Below are positions 41,587 through 51,318 of a stretch of DNA of 64,000 nt, piece by piece. Numbering within the stretch: position 1 is the first letter of the stretch; each line of letters opens with the position of its first letter. Under the pieces are notes generated by a model. The model did no database searches, was not told the origin of the DNA, and saw nothing but the letters and a program-made list of their open reading frames with translations. Source of the stretch: Pseudomonas gingeri (GTDB taxonomy: Bacteria > Pseudomonadota > Gammaproteobacteria > Pseudomonadales > Pseudomonadaceae); the NCBI RefSeq assembly GCF_013385635.1, contig NZ_JACAPR010000011.1:434001-498000 (forward strand), in the 5' to 3' direction. A program made the translations under genes and the position numbers.

Positions 41587-43110
41587 ATGACCCTACACGA
41601 CACCCAGGCCGGCACAGCGATGGACGACACGATCCTGCGGATCGACAACGTCGCCAAGAGCTACGGTCCGGTCCACGCCTTGCGCGGCGTCACCACGCAG
41701 ATCCGTCGGGGCTCGATCCATGGGCTGCTGGGGGAAAACGGCGCGGGCAAGTCCACGCTGGTGGGGATCATCTCCGGCCAGGTGATCCCCACCTCCGGGC
41801 AGATTCTCATGGACGGCCGGCCGCTCAAGCAGGTGGACGTCAAGGCCATGGAGCAGGCCGGGGTGTTCCTCGTTACGCAGGAACCGATGATCATCGGCAA
41901 CCTGACGGCCGCGGAAAACCTGATGCTGGGTATCTGGCCGACCCGTAACGGTTTTGTCGACTGGAAGCAGCTGGGCGCCGATGCCGCGCGGATGCTCGAT
42001 GGCTCCGGCATCGACCCGGCTGCCCTGGCCGGCCAGCTGGATGCGGTGGCACGGCGCAAACTGAATATCCTCCGGGCCATGTTCTCCGGGGGCAAGGTGA
42101 TCATCCTCGATGAGCCGACGGCGTCGCTGACCGTGGTCGACCGGCGCCAGCTGTTCGACTTCATGCTGCGCCTGAAGGGCAAAGGGGTGACCTTCATCTT
42201 CATCTCCCACTACAACGACGAGATCCTGGAGATCTGCGACGCGGTCACGGTGTTGCGTGATGGCAGCCTGGCCGGGACCTGCGACGACATCGGTTCGATG
42301 ACCTCCGAGCAACTGACGGAACTGGTGATCGGTCATGGCGTCGAGCTGTTCCAGCGCAAGCGCCGCGATCACGCCGGCAAGCCGCCGGCGATCTCGCTGC
42401 GGGGCGTGCGGGGCAAGTGGCTGTCCCTGGATCGCCTCGACATCGGTCCGGGGGAGGTGGTGGGATTCACCGGCCTGCCGGGTGCCGGCGCGAAGGAAAT
42501 GGCCCGGGCGATCTTCGGCCTGCACCCGGCGTTGGGCACGCTGGCCATCGGCGGTGAAGCCGCGCGGGCGCTGCCACGCTCGCCACGGGCGGCGTTCGAT
42601 GCCGGTATCGCCTATCTCTCCGACGACCGCCGGCGTGACGGCGCGGTGGGGCCGATGTCGATCGGCAGCAATATCGCCATGTCGTCCCTCGGCGCGCGGA
42701 CCCGCCTGGGTTTTATCGACACCGAGGCCGAAGCGTCGGTGATCGGGCATTACTTTGCCGCGATGGGAGTCAAGGCGCCCAACCCGGACTACTCGGTCAA
42801 TACCCTCAGTGGCGGCAACCAGCAGAAGGTCTGCCTGGGCCGCGTGCTCGCGACCCGGCCGCGCCTGCTGATGGTCGACGAGCCGACCCGTGGCATCGAC
42901 ATGGGCGTCAAGCAAGACGTGCTGCGCATCATCGATGAACTCAGCGATGCCGGCGTGGCGGTGATCATCGTGTCCAGCGACACCGACGAACTGGTCCGCG
43001 CGGTGGATCGGGTGTGCATTTTCGACCAGGGCACGATCAAGGAAACATTGACGGGAGAGGACATCACCGTCGAGCGCATCCGCGCATCGGTACAGGGATC
43101 AGGCAGTTGA
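41587..43110 (+). CDS. Sugar ABC transporter ATPase, two-domain (RbsA/XylG-like)
   Basis: 507 residues with two ATP-binding halves. First half: Walker A GENGAGKSTL near 54-63 and a Walker B VIILDEPTASLT. Its signature region reads FSGGK after ILRAM and is divergent. Second half: degenerate Walker A (LPGAGAKEMAR near 298), good signature LSGGNQQKVCLGRVLA and LLMVDEPTRGIDMG, as in RbsA/XylG/MglA. ATG 41587 or 41620 may start it. 26 bp before the permease gene. Confidence 0.87.
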   Translation: MTLHDTQAGTAMDDTILRIDNVAKSYGPVHALRGVTTQIRRGSIHGLLGENGAGKSTLVGIISGQVIPTSGQILMDGRPLKQVDVKAMEQAGVFLVTQEPMIIGNLTAAENLMLGIWPTRNGFVDWKQLGADAARMLDGSGIDPAALAGQLDAVARRKLNILRAMFSGGKVIILDEPTASLTVVDRRQLFDFMLRLKGKGVTFIFISHYNDEILEICDAVTVLRDGSLAGTCDDIGSMTSEQLTELVIGHGVELFQRKRRDHAGKPPAISLRGVRGKWLSLDRLDIGPGEVVGFTGLPGAGAKEMARAIFGLHPALGTLAIGGEAARALPRSPRAAFDAGIAYLSDDRRRDGAVGPMSIGSNIAMSSLGARTRLGFIDTEAEASVIGHYFAAMGVKAPNPDYSVNTLSGGNQQKVCLGRVLATRPRLLMVDEPTRGIDMGVKQDVLRIIDELSDAGVAVIIVSSDTDELVRAVDRVCIFDQGTIKETLTGEDITVERIRASVQGSGS

Positions 43111-43136
43111 ACAATAAAAAGAGTGGAGACACGGGT

Positions 43137-44135
43137 ATGAGAACTCTGACCAGTCCCGGCAACGGGGTGTCGCCTGCCGCGACCAGAATCAACGGCCCGG
43201 CCGTATTGGGCTGGGTGTTACACAATGTCGTCTGGATCTGGCTCATCGCACTGGTGGCCCTGTTCGGTACGTTCAACGAATTCTTCTTCACCTTGTTCAA
43301 CCTGCAGAACGTGATGGTGCAGGCGACGGTGCTGGGGACCCTGGGGCTGGCGGTGGCATTGCCGCTGCTGGTGGCCGAGATCGACCTGTCGATTCCGGCC
43401 AACGCCGGCTTTTCGTCGGCGGTGGGTGCGCTGGCGTATTCCAGCTGGGGCCTGCCCTGGTTTGTCGCCGTGGCCATCGGCCTGGCGGTCGGCACCCTGA
43501 TCGGCTTTTTCAACGGGTTGTGCATCACCCGCCTGAAAATGGTCTCGCTGATCGAAACCCTGGCGATGATGATCATCCTGCAAGGCGCCTTGCTGGCGCT
43601 GACCCAGGGCACGACCCTGACCAATATGGCCGACGGCTATATCTGGATCGGCCAGGTGACGATCGATGGTTGGCCACTGATGCCGGTGGTGTTCCTGGTG
43701 GCGCTGGCGGTGATCGGCGTGGTGCTCAAGCGCACGGTGCTGGGTCGCTCGATCTACGCCGTGGGCGGTAACCCGATCGCCTCGAATTCCGCCGGGATCC
43801 GGGTCAACCGGGTGAAGATCATCACCTACACGATCTCCGGGTTCCTGGCGGCGCTGGCCGGCTTTCTCCTGGCTTCCTGGCAGATGGCGATCACCTCCAG
43901 CCAGGGGGCGAGCTACCTGCTCTATGCCATTGCGGCGCCCATCATCGGTGGCGTCAGTGTGTTCGGCGGGCGCGGCAATGTGAAGGGTGTGCTGGGCGGT
44001 GTGCTGCTGCTGACCGTGATCCAGGTCGGCCTGGCGATTGTCAATGTGCCTTCGTTCTATGTCGGCATGATCGGTGGGGTGATGATCTTTATCGCGGTCG
44101 CTATCGATGCCATTCGCGTGCGCTACTTCGGCTGA
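43137..44135 (+). CDS. Sugar ABC transporter permease (RbsC/XylH-like)
   Basis: 332 residues, about 8-10 membrane segments. The family motif GGNPIASNSAGIRVNRVKI is near 209-227, with GGVSVFGGRGNVKGVLGG near 276-293. ATG 43137 has GTGGAG upstream; a longer in-frame start at 43014 lies inside the ATPase gene and has no membrane-protein similarity. It completes the importer for the pentose/polyol module. Confidence 0.88.
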   Translation: MRTLTSPGNGVSPAATRINGPAVLGWVLHNVVWIWLIALVALFGTFNEFFFTLFNLQNVMVQATVLGTLGLAVALPLLVAEIDLSIPANAGFSSAVGALAYSSWGLPWFVAVAIGLAVGTLIGFFNGLCITRLKMVSLIETLAMMIILQGALLALTQGTTLTNMADGYIWIGQVTIDGWPLMPVVFLVALAVIGVVLKRTVLGRSIYAVGGNPIASNSAGIRVNRVKIITYTISGFLAALAGFLLASWQMAITSSQGASYLLYAIAAPIIGGVSVFGGRGNVKGVLGGVLLLTVIQVGLAIVNVPSFYVGMIGGVMIFIAVAIDAIRVRYFG

Positions 44136-44160
44136 CTTATCCCAACTTCAGGAAACGGCA

Positions 44161-45675
44161 ATGTCTTTTACTCCGCATGGCAAACACCTTGTCGCCGGCC
44201 AATGGGTGGCGAGCGACAGCACCTTTTCCAACGCACCGATCCAGGGCCCGGCACAGCGCTTTTCGGCAGGGGATGTCGATCTGGTGAACCGCGCCTGCGA
44301 GGCGGCGGAGGATGCTTTCTGGAGCTACGGCCATGCCAGCCGCGAGTCGCGGGCGACGTTCCTGGAAACCATTGCCGATGAAATCGAGGCCCGTGCGGCG
44401 ATCATCACGGCCATCGGCGCGCTGGAAACCGGTCTGCCCGAGGCGCGCTTGCAGGGCGAACGCGGGCGTACCGTGGGACAGCTACGGTCGTTTGCCGCGC
44501 ATATCCTGGCGGGCGACTATCTTGATCGCCGGCATGACCGGGCGCTGCCGGATCGCCAGCCAGTGCCGCGCCCCGATATTCGCCTGATGCAACGCCCGAT
44601 CGGACCGGTGGCGGTGTTCGGCGCCTCTAATTTCCCCCTGGCTTTCTCCACGGCCGGTGGCGATGTGGCGTCCGCCCTGGCAGCGGGTTGTCCGGTTGTG
44701 GTCAAAGGCCATGAGGCTCATCCGGGGACCAGTGAGATCGTTGCCGAGGCGATCCGTGCCGCCATCGAAAAATGCGCGGTTCATCCGGGGGTATTCAGCC
44801 TGGTCCACGGTGGTTCGCGGGTTGTCGGCCAGCATCTGGTCCAGCATCCGCTGATCAAGGCGGTCGGTTTCACCGGTTCGCTGGGAGCGGGCAGGGCACT
44901 GTTCGATTTGTGTGCCAAGCGTTTTGAACCGATTCCGTTTTTTGGCGAGCTGGGTTCGGTGAACCCGATGTTCCTGCTGCCCCATGCACTGGCCGCGCGC
45001 GGCACCGAGATCGGCAACGGTTGGGCCGCTTCCCTCACCCTGGGGGCGGGTCAGTTCTGCACCAATCCGGGTCTCTGCATCCTGCTCGAAGGAGCAGAAG
45101 CCAATGGCTTTATCGAGGCGACGGTCCGCGCCCTTGAGCCGGTGGGCGCACAGGTGATGCTGACCGATGCCATGGCGGTTGCCTACCGTGCCGGACGTGA
45201 CCGGGTAGCGGGCACGGCCGGAGTGCGTGAAGTCCTTGGCTCATCCTGTGACCTGCGTAACGCCAGTCCCTATCTGTTTGCCACGACCGGTCGGGAATGG
45301 CTGGCCAATGCCACGCTGGGGCATGAAGTCTTCGGCCCGCTGGGCCTGGTGGTGACGGTGGCGGACATCGATGAGCTGCTGCAGGTGGCGCGCTCGCTGG
45401 AGGGGCAACTGACGTGCACGATCCATATGGACGAAGCCGATACCGAGGTCGCGTCGCGCCTGCTGCCGGTGCTCGAACGCAAGGCCGGACGTCTCCTTGC
45501 CAACGGCTTCCCGACCGGTGTCGAGGTGTGTGACGCCATGGTCCATGGCGGCCCTTATCCTGCGTCGACCAACTTCGGTGCAACGTCCGTCGGCACCATG
45601 GCGATCCGCCGTTTCCTGCGCATGGTCAGCTATCAGAATATTCCGGAGATGTTGTTGCCCGGGGATTTGCGTTAG
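44161..45675 (+). CDS. 2-oxoglutarate semialdehyde dehydrogenase
   Basis: 504 residues. The segment VFGASNFPLAFSTAGGDVASALAAGCPVVVKGH near 154-186 and LGAGQFCTNPGL (catalytic Cys near 299), with FFGELGSVNPMFLLP carrying the Glu, match the type of KGSA dehydrogenase found in aldonate and pentose pathways. It oxidises 2-oxoglutarate semialdehyde to 2-oxoglutarate. It is the last gene of the plus-strand operon, 25 bp after the permease. Together with the FAH dehydratase it completes the end of a Weimberg-type route. Confidence 0.85.
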   Translation: MSFTPHGKHLVAGQWVASDSTFSNAPIQGPAQRFSAGDVDLVNRACEAAEDAFWSYGHASRESRATFLETIADEIEARAAIITAIGALETGLPEARLQGERGRTVGQLRSFAAHILAGDYLDRRHDRALPDRQPVPRPDIRLMQRPIGPVAVFGASNFPLAFSTAGGDVASALAAGCPVVVKGHEAHPGTSEIVAEAIRAAIEKCAVHPGVFSLVHGGSRVVGQHLVQHPLIKAVGFTGSLGAGRALFDLCAKRFEPIPFFGELGSVNPMFLLPHALAARGTEIGNGWAASLTLGAGQFCTNPGLCILLEGAEANGFIEATVRALEPVGAQVMLTDAMAVAYRAGRDRVAGTAGVREVLGSSCDLRNASPYLFATTGREWLANATLGHEVFGPLGLVVTVADIDELLQVARSLEGQLTCTIHMDEADTEVASRLLPVLERKAGRLLANGFPTGVEVCDAMVHGGPYPASTNFGATSVGTMAIRRFLRMVSYQNIPEMLLPGDLR

Positions 45676-45720
45676 TTGAAGGGGGCATTTCGCGGCTGAC
45701 GCAGAAGGTTCAGTGAGGCA

Positions 45721-45742
45721 TTCCCACGCTGGAGCGTGGGAA
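45721..45742. repeat. Pseudomonas GTTCCCACGC-type palindromic repeat
   Basis: TTCCCACGCT-GG-AGCGTGGGAA, flanked by GGCA and CGATCA, belongs to a short palindromic element abundant in P. fluorescens intergenic DNA. It lies between two convergent genes and may also end both transcripts. Confidence 0.7.
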
Positions 45743-45753
45743 CGATCATTGAC

Positions 45754-47517
45754 TCAGGATTGCGTCGACAACCAGGCGCGCCATCCACCCAGGGCGCTGA
45801 TATCCGTGGCACCTTCAAGGCCATGGCCTTCGCAGATGAAACCGGTCTCCCAGCGCCCATCCGCCAACTGCACCTTGCCCAGTCCGAGCGGTGCCGGGAT
45901 CCCGGTCAGGAATGAACCGAGCTCGCGGCTGGGCAATTGCCAGACCTCGACCGCGATGGCCACGCCGCCCTCGGCGACCCGGACCATTCCGGGGCGTCTC
46001 ACCGGGCCGCCGGCCAGCGCATACAGGCGATAATCCGCCGAGCTGTGGGTGCTTTCCAGCAGCCGCGCGCCGCGTTGCCGGAGCTGCCAGTTGAGCGCCA
46101 GGCCGTCCAGGTGTGCGCCGCAGACCACCAGGCGCGCTTGGTCATTGCGAGCCGGTTGCTCGGGCGCCTTGCCGCCCTGATAGGCGTTGGCCAGGCTCAG
46201 CAGGTATTGGTCGGTGAAGGCGCGACCAAACAACGTCACACCCCAGGGCAGGCCGTTGCTCATGAAATCGCTGGGGACGGCGACGGCGGCATAGTCCAGC
46301 AGGTTCATGAAGTTGGTGTAGTAGCCCAGTTCGGCATTGCGCAGGACCGGTTCGTCGGCCAGTTCGGCGAGGGTCACCGGGCGGCCGATGGTGGGCGTCA
46401 GGACGCAATCGAGCCCGGCCATCAGGCGGTCACACTCGGCCTTGAGCGCCTGCAGTCGATACTGCGCGCGGAAGGTTTGCACGCCGGTGACCTGCGGGGC
46501 TTTCGCCAGCACCGCATGGATCACCGGCAGTACGGCTTCCGGGCGGGTCTGCGCCAGTTCGCCGACGACGCTGTAGCGTTCGGCTACCCACGGGCCCTCA
46601 TAGAGTAAACGCGCGGCTTCGAGAAACGGCGACAGGTCGAGGCTGACCGCTTCGCCGCCCAGTGCCTGCAACCGCTCGACCGCCGCGGCAAACAGCCCAG
46701 GCCCCTCGTTGCAGCCAAAGAACTCCAGGTCCTGCGCGTGCGGCAGACCAAAGCGGAAGGGCCGCACGGCGCCGAATGCCAGGCCATCGTTCCAGGCCGG
46801 ATTGGTGCGGCTGTAGTCGTCCGCGGGGTCCGCCTGCGCGGTCAGCGCCAGCAAACGGCTGGCCTCGGCGGCAGTGGCGGTGAAGGTGGTCACGCAATCG
46901 AGGGTGCGGCAGGCCGGCACCACGCCCGCCGTGGACAGCAGCCCCTTGGTGGCCTTGAGTCCCACCAGGTTGTTCAGCGCCGCGGGCACCCGGCCCGAGC
47001 CGGCGGTGTCGGTGCCCAGGGCAAAGCTGGTCAGGCCCAGGGCCACGGTCAGGGGCGATCCCGCGCTGGAACCACCGGCAGGGTACTGCTCGAGCACGCT
47101 GTTGCGGCAGGGTCCATAGGGCGAGCGGGTACCGTTGAGGCCGGTGGCGAACTGGTCGAGATTGGTCTTGCCCAGCGGTACGGCGCCGAGGTCGATCAGT
47201 TGCCGGACCAGGGTTGCCGAATGCGGCGGGGTATAGGCAAATGCCGGACAGGCCGCCGTCGTGGGGATGCCGGCCAGGTCGATGTTGTCCTTGATGGCAA
47301 AGGGCACGCCGTACAACGGCAGGGTGTCCATCGAGGCGGATTCAAGGGCGGCCAGGTAAGGCTCCAGTTCCGCGACACTGAGCAGGTGGATAAACATATT
47401 GAACTCGGGGTTCAACGCTTCGGCCTGTTCTCGCAAGGCGAGAATCAGCTGGCGTGGCGTGCATTCGCCACGGGTGTAGCGGGCACGCAGAACATCCAGG
47501 CGCAGATCGTGTTTCAT
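45754..47517 (-). CDS. atzF: Allophanate hydrolase
   Basis: 587 residues. The amidase-signature domain has the Ser-cisSer-Lys triad: Lys in FAIKDNID near 75, Ser in AGGSSAGSP near 150, and DTAGSGRVPAA near 171-181. The C-terminal domain (from about 470, VCGAHLDGLALNWQL) is the AtzF C-domain. It splits allophanate into ammonia and carbon dioxide. The start overlaps the carboxylase stop by 4 bp. It is the last enzyme of the guanidine operon. Length and both domains are complete. Confidence 0.93.
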   Translation of the reverse strand: MKHDLRLDVLRARYTRGECTPRQLILALREQAEALNPEFNMFIHLLSVAELEPYLAALESASMDTLPLYGVPFAIKDNIDLAGIPTTAACPAFAYTPPHSATLVRQLIDLGAVPLGKTNLDQFATGLNGTRSPYGPCRNSVLEQYPAGGSSAGSPLTVALGLTSFALGTDTAGSGRVPAALNNLVGLKATKGLLSTAGVVPACRTLDCVTTFTATAAEASRLLALTAQADPADDYSRTNPAWNDGLAFGAVRPFRFGLPHAQDLEFFGCNEGPGLFAAAVERLQALGGEAVSLDLSPFLEAARLLYEGPWVAERYSVVGELAQTRPEAVLPVIHAVLAKAPQVTGVQTFRAQYRLQALKAECDRLMAGLDCVLTPTIGRPVTLAELADEPVLRNAELGYYTNFMNLLDYAAVAVPSDFMSNGLPWGVTLFGRAFTDQYLLSLANAYQGGKAPEQPARNDQARLVVCGAHLDGLALNWQLRQRGARLLESTHSSADYRLYALAGGPVRRPGMVRVAEGGVAIAVEVWQLPSRELGSFLTGIPAPLGLGKVQLADGRWETGFICEGHGLEGATDISALGGWRAWLSTQS

Positions 47518-50500
47518 GATTTTTCTCCTGTCATGGCAGCGGGCTCGATCACCACCACCCGTTGTCCGGCGCGTACCGCAGAGCCGGGTTGCACCTGTAC
47601 TTCACGGACGATCCCGGCACAGGGTGCCAGCACCGGAATCTCCATCTTCATCGACTCCAGCACGACCAGTGCGGTGTCTGCCGCGACCCAGTCGCCGACC
47701 GCCACCCGGACCTGCCAGAGATTGCCGGCGATGGGACTTTCCACCCCGGTCTGATGAGCCGGCAGAAGCATTTCTTCGCGGGCTTCGGCAACGGCTTCGG
47801 TGCTTTCGAAATGCGCCTGGCCACTGTCGATCCAGCGCTGCCGTTCGGCGGAGAAAGCCGCCTGCTGGCGGTCGCGGAATGCCTGGATACTGTCCGCCTC
47901 GCTGGCGAGGAAATCCTGGTAATCGGCGAGGCGCAACTGGCTGTGCTCGATATTCAGGTCGAAGCGCCCCAGCGGGAAGTCGCGGCGGATGCGCAGCAGC
48001 TCCTCGGCGCTGACCGGGTAGAAGCGGATCTGGTCGAAGAAGCGCAACAGCCAGGGTTTGCCGTCGAAGGCCGCCACTTCGCGGTAGCGGTTCCACATCT
48101 GCAAGGTGCGCCCGACGAACTGGTATCCGCCGGGGCCTTCCATGCCATACACGCACAGGTAGGCGCCGCCGATGCCCACCGAGTTCTCGGCGGTCCAGGT
48201 CCGTGCCGGGTTGTACTTGGTGGTCACCAGCCGATGCCGGGGATCCAGCGGTGTCGCCACCGGGGCACCCAGATAGACATCACCCAGGCCCATCACCAGG
48301 TAGCTGGCGTCGAACACCGTGCGCTGCACTTCATCGAGGTCGGGCAGGTCGTTGATACGGCGGATGAACTCCAGGTTGCTGGGGCACCATGGCGCGTCCT
48401 TGCGTACGGTGGTCAGGTATTTCTCGATGGCCAGCTGGCAGGCCGGGTCATCCCAGGACAGCGGCAGGTGCACGATGCGCGAAGGCACCTGCAGGTCGCG
48501 GGCGGCACAGACCGCATCCCACTCGCCGCTGACGATCTCCAGCAATTGCTCCAGCGGCAGTTGCTCGGGTTGGTAATGGACCTGCAGCGAGCGGATACCC
48601 GGTGTGAGATCGATGACGCCGGGCAACTGCTTGCTTTCCAACGCCTGCATCAAGGCGTGTCCACGGAAGCGCAATACCAGGTCGAGTTCGGCGGCACCGA
48701 TTTCCAGCAGCAGGTGGGTGTCGCCGGCCAGGCGCGCCACCAGGCGTGTGTCGTCCCGGCCCAGGTCCAGCACAATCGGCGATGATAGCCGGGTCGGATA
48801 CGACGCTGGTTGGGCTTGCGCGGTGGGTTCGGCGTTCAGCGGAGCCATGGCAAGCCGGCGTGCCTGGGCGAGGTCGCACGGCACGAAGCGCACCTTGTCA
48901 CCGGCCTTGAGTTGCCCCAGTTGCCAGAGATCGGCCTCGATGACGGTCACCGGGCAGACGAACCCCCCCAGGCTCGGGCCGTCAGGGCCGAGAATCACCG
49001 GCATGTCACCGGTGAAATCCACCGCGCCGATGGCATAGGGATTGTCGTGGATATTCGACGGATGCAGTCCGGCCTCGCCACCGTCGGCCCGGACCCATTC
49101 GGGTTTCGGGCCGATCAGGCGCACGCCGGTGCGACTGGAGTTGAAATGCACTTCCCAGTCGGTGGCAAAGAAGGTGCGGATGTAGTTTTCCGTGAAGTAC
49201 TCCGGTGCTCCGTGGGGGCCGTAGATCACCCGGATAGTGCGTAACGCCGCCAGTGCGGGGTGTTCGGGGAGCATCGTGCCGGCCGTGATGTCTGTCAGCG
49301 CGGCCAGGTGCAGCACATCGCCGGCCCGCAAAGCCCGGCCACCGTGACCGCCGAACTGGCCGAGGGTGAAGGTGCTTTTGCTGCCCAGGTAATCCGGCAC
49401 CTGCACGCCACCGCGCAGGCACAGGTAACTGCGTGCACCGGCCCCGGCGATGGTGCCCAGGCTCAGCAGCGAACCGGCCTTGATCGCCAGCGTGGTATTC
49501 ATCGCCGTCGCCACGCCATCGAGTAGCACCGGCAATGTCGCACCGGTCACCGCCACCACGGCATCGGCATTGAAGCGCAGGCTCGGCCCGCTCATGGTGA
49601 TTTCCAGGCCCGCGCAACTCTCGGGGTTGCCCAGCAGTTGGTTGCCCAGGCGTAGCGCCCGGCTGTCCATGGGGCCTGAAGGGGGAACGCCCACGGCCCA
49701 GTAGCCCTGGCGTCCAGGGTAGTCCTGAACGCTGGTCTGGGTGCCACCGGCGAGCACCTCGAAGGTCTGGGCGTGATAGTCCAGGCCTTCCAGGCAGCGG
49801 GTCCAGGGTTGGCCGCCGGCAAAGGGCGCATCGAGCAGGATCTGCCGCAGGTAGTCGCGATTGGTCTCGACGCCGTACAACTGAGTGGCGCCGAGAGCCT
49901 GGTGCAGTTGCAGGCGCGCCTGTTCGCGGTTCTCGGCCCAGGTGATGACCTTGGCCAGCATCGGGTCGAAGTAGGGCGGGATCTCGCAACCGGCCTCGAC
50001 CCAGGTATCGATACGCAAGGTCTTGCCGTCGGCCGGCGGAAATGTGACCGCCGTCAGCAGACCGGGGCTCGGTTGGAAGTCCTTGCCCGGATCCTCGGCA
50101 TACAGGCGTGCCTGTACCGCGTGGCCATGCGGTTGCAGGCCGGCGCGCAACTCGGCGAGTGGTGGCAGGTCGCCGGCAGCCAGTTGCACCATCCAGCGCA
50201 CCAGGTCGACGCCCCAGACCTGTTCGGTAACACCATGCTCGACCTGCAGGCGGGTGTTCACCTCCAGGAAATAGAAACGTTGCTCATCACTGTCGAAGAC
50301 GAATTCGACAGTGCCGGCGCTGCGATAACTGACCGCTTTGGCCAACTGTACGGCGGCGGCGCAGAGTGCTTCGGCCATGCCCTCGGGCAGGTTGGGTGCG
50401 GGGGTTTCTTCCAGCACTTTCTGGTTACGCCGTTGCACCGAGCAATCGCGCACGCCCAGGGCCAGGACTTCGCCGGCGCCATCACCGAAGACCTGGACTT

Positions 50501-51125
50501 CCAGGTGACGGGCGCGCTGGATGTATTTCTCGATAAATACCCCGGCGTTGCTGAAGTTGTTCTGACCCAGGCGCTTGACGGTCTCGAAGGCATCCTGCAG
50601 CGCTTCGGCGGAACGACACACGCGCATGCCGATACCACCACCGCCCGCGGTGCTCTTGAGCATGATCGGGTAGCCCACTTGCGTTGCGGCGTGCAGGGCG
50701 TCGTCAAGACTGTCCAGCAGTTCGCTGCCTTCCAGCAGCGGTACGCCGTGTTGGCGGGCGAGGGCGCGGGCGGTGTGCTTGAGGCCGAACAAGCGCAGTT
50801 GCTCCGGTGTCGGGCCGACGAAGGCGATCCCGGCCGCCTCGCAGGCCTCGGCAAAGGCGGCGTTTTCCGAGAGGAAACCATAGCCCGGATGGATGGCCTG
50901 GGCGCCGCTGGCCCTGGCGGCGGCGAGGATTTTCTCCGTCGCCAGGTAGGTGTCGGCGGCGGCACCGTCACCCAGGCTCAGGGCCAGATCGGCTTCAAGG
51001 ATATGGCGGCTGGTGATATCCGCTTCGGAATAGACCGCAACGCCCTTGACCTCGAGCTCGCGCAAGGTGCGCAGGAGGCGGCAGGCGATGGCGCCGCGAT
51101 TGGCAATCAGTAGTGTGTCGAACAT
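47514..51125 (-). CDS. Urea carboxylase-family biotin enzyme, probable guanidine carboxylase
   Basis: 1203 residues. Domains in order: biotin carboxylase/ATP-grasp (1-450, with LKSTAGGGGIGMRVC near 160), an AHS2/KipA-like domain (about 460-770), an AHS1/KipI-like domain (about 810-1020), and a biotinyl domain with the carrier Lys at residue 1160 in LESMKMEIPV. Enzymes of this form carboxylate urea or guanidine. A guanidine-I riboswitch upstream of the operon and adjacent DUF1989-type genes argue for guanidine, giving carboxyguanidine. The active-site residue that separates the two groups could not be checked. Confidence 0.9.
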   Translation of the reverse strand: MFDTLLIANRGAIACRLLRTLRELEVKGVAVYSEADITSRHILEADLALSLGDGAAADTYLATEKILAAARASGAQAIHPGYGFLSENAAFAEACEAAGIAFVGPTPEQLRLFGLKHTARALARQHGVPLLEGSELLDSLDDALHAATQVGYPIMLKSTAGGGGIGMRVCRSAEALQDAFETVKRLGQNNFSNAGVFIEKYIQRARHLEVQVFGDGAGEVLALGVRDCSVQRRNQKVLEETPAPNLPEGMAEALCAAAVQLAKAVSYRSAGTVEFVFDSDEQRFYFLEVNTRLQVEHGVTEQVWGVDLVRWMVQLAAGDLPPLAELRAGLQPHGHAVQARLYAEDPGKDFQPSPGLLTAVTFPPADGKTLRIDTWVEAGCEIPPYFDPMLAKVITWAENREQARLQLHQALGATQLYGVETNRDYLRQILLDAPFAGGQPWTRCLEGLDYHAQTFEVLAGGTQTSVQDYPGRQGYWAVGVPPSGPMDSRALRLGNQLLGNPESCAGLEITMSGPSLRFNADAVVAVTGATLPVLLDGVATAMNTTLAIKAGSLLSLGTIAGAGARSYLCLRGGVQVPDYLGSKSTFTLGQFGGHGGRALRAGDVLHLAALTDITAGTMLPEHPALAALRTIRVIYGPHGAPEYFTENYIRTFFATDWEVHFNSSRTGVRLIGPKPEWVRADGGEAGLHPSNIHDNPYAIGAVDFTGDMPVILGPDGPSLGGFVCPVTVIEADLWQLGQLKAGDKVRFVPCDLAQARRLAMAPLNAEPTAQAQPASYPTRLSSPIVLDLGRDDTRLVARLAGDTHLLLEIGAAELDLVLRFRGHALMQALESKQLPGVIDLTPGIRSLQVHYQPEQLPLEQLLEIVSGEWDAVCAARDLQVPSRIVHLPLSWDDPACQLAIEKYLTTVRKDAPWCPSNLEFIRRINDLPDLDEVQRTVFDASYLVMGLGDVYLGAPVATPLDPRHRLVTTKYNPARTWTAENSVGIGGAYLCVYGMEGPGGYQFVGRTLQMWNRYREVAAFDGKPWLLRFFDQIRFYPVSAEELLRIRRDFPLGRFDLNIEHSQLRLADYQDFLASEADSIQAFRDRQQAAFSAERQRWIDSGQAHFESTEAVAEAREEMLLPAHQTGVESPIAGNLWQVRVAVGDWVAADTALVVLESMKMEIPVLAPCAGIVREVQVQPGSAVRAGQRVVVIEPAAMTGEKS

Positions 51126-51222
51126 GACGGGTTCCCTGGAGGCGGCAGTGGTCCGCCTCGGCTGGGGTGCGGGTCGTCCCGCAGTTTTTCGAAAGGGTCT
51201 CGGGGCCGTCCCCGGACAGCGA

Positions 51223-51318
51223 TCAGGTCCGCTTGCGCGGCAGGGTCTGGCCCGAACGACTCTGGCAGAGCATGAACAGCCATGACCGCAGGGGCCTGAA
51301 CCAGGTCTTCAGTCCCAT
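51223..51318 (-). CDS. Possible 31-residue basic protein
   Basis: MGLKTWFRPLRSWLFMLCQ onward, basic with a hydrophobic centre. Its ATG overlaps the last codons of the DUF1989 gene in another frame, with GGAGC upstream. It lies in the 183-bp gap before the carboxylase gene. Coding status is unproven. Confidence 0.3.
   Translation of the reverse strand: MGLKTWFRPLRSWLFMLCQSRSGQTLPRKRT

Noticed and set aside
45721..45742. Insertion-sequence end or att site
   Set aside because: The palindrome matches a common dispersed Pseudomonas repeat, and there is no transposase or second copy in the window.
47514..51125. Plain urea carboxylase assignment
   Set aside because: Domain content alone cannot separate urea from guanidine enzymes; the riboswitch and paired DUF1989 genes favour guanidine.
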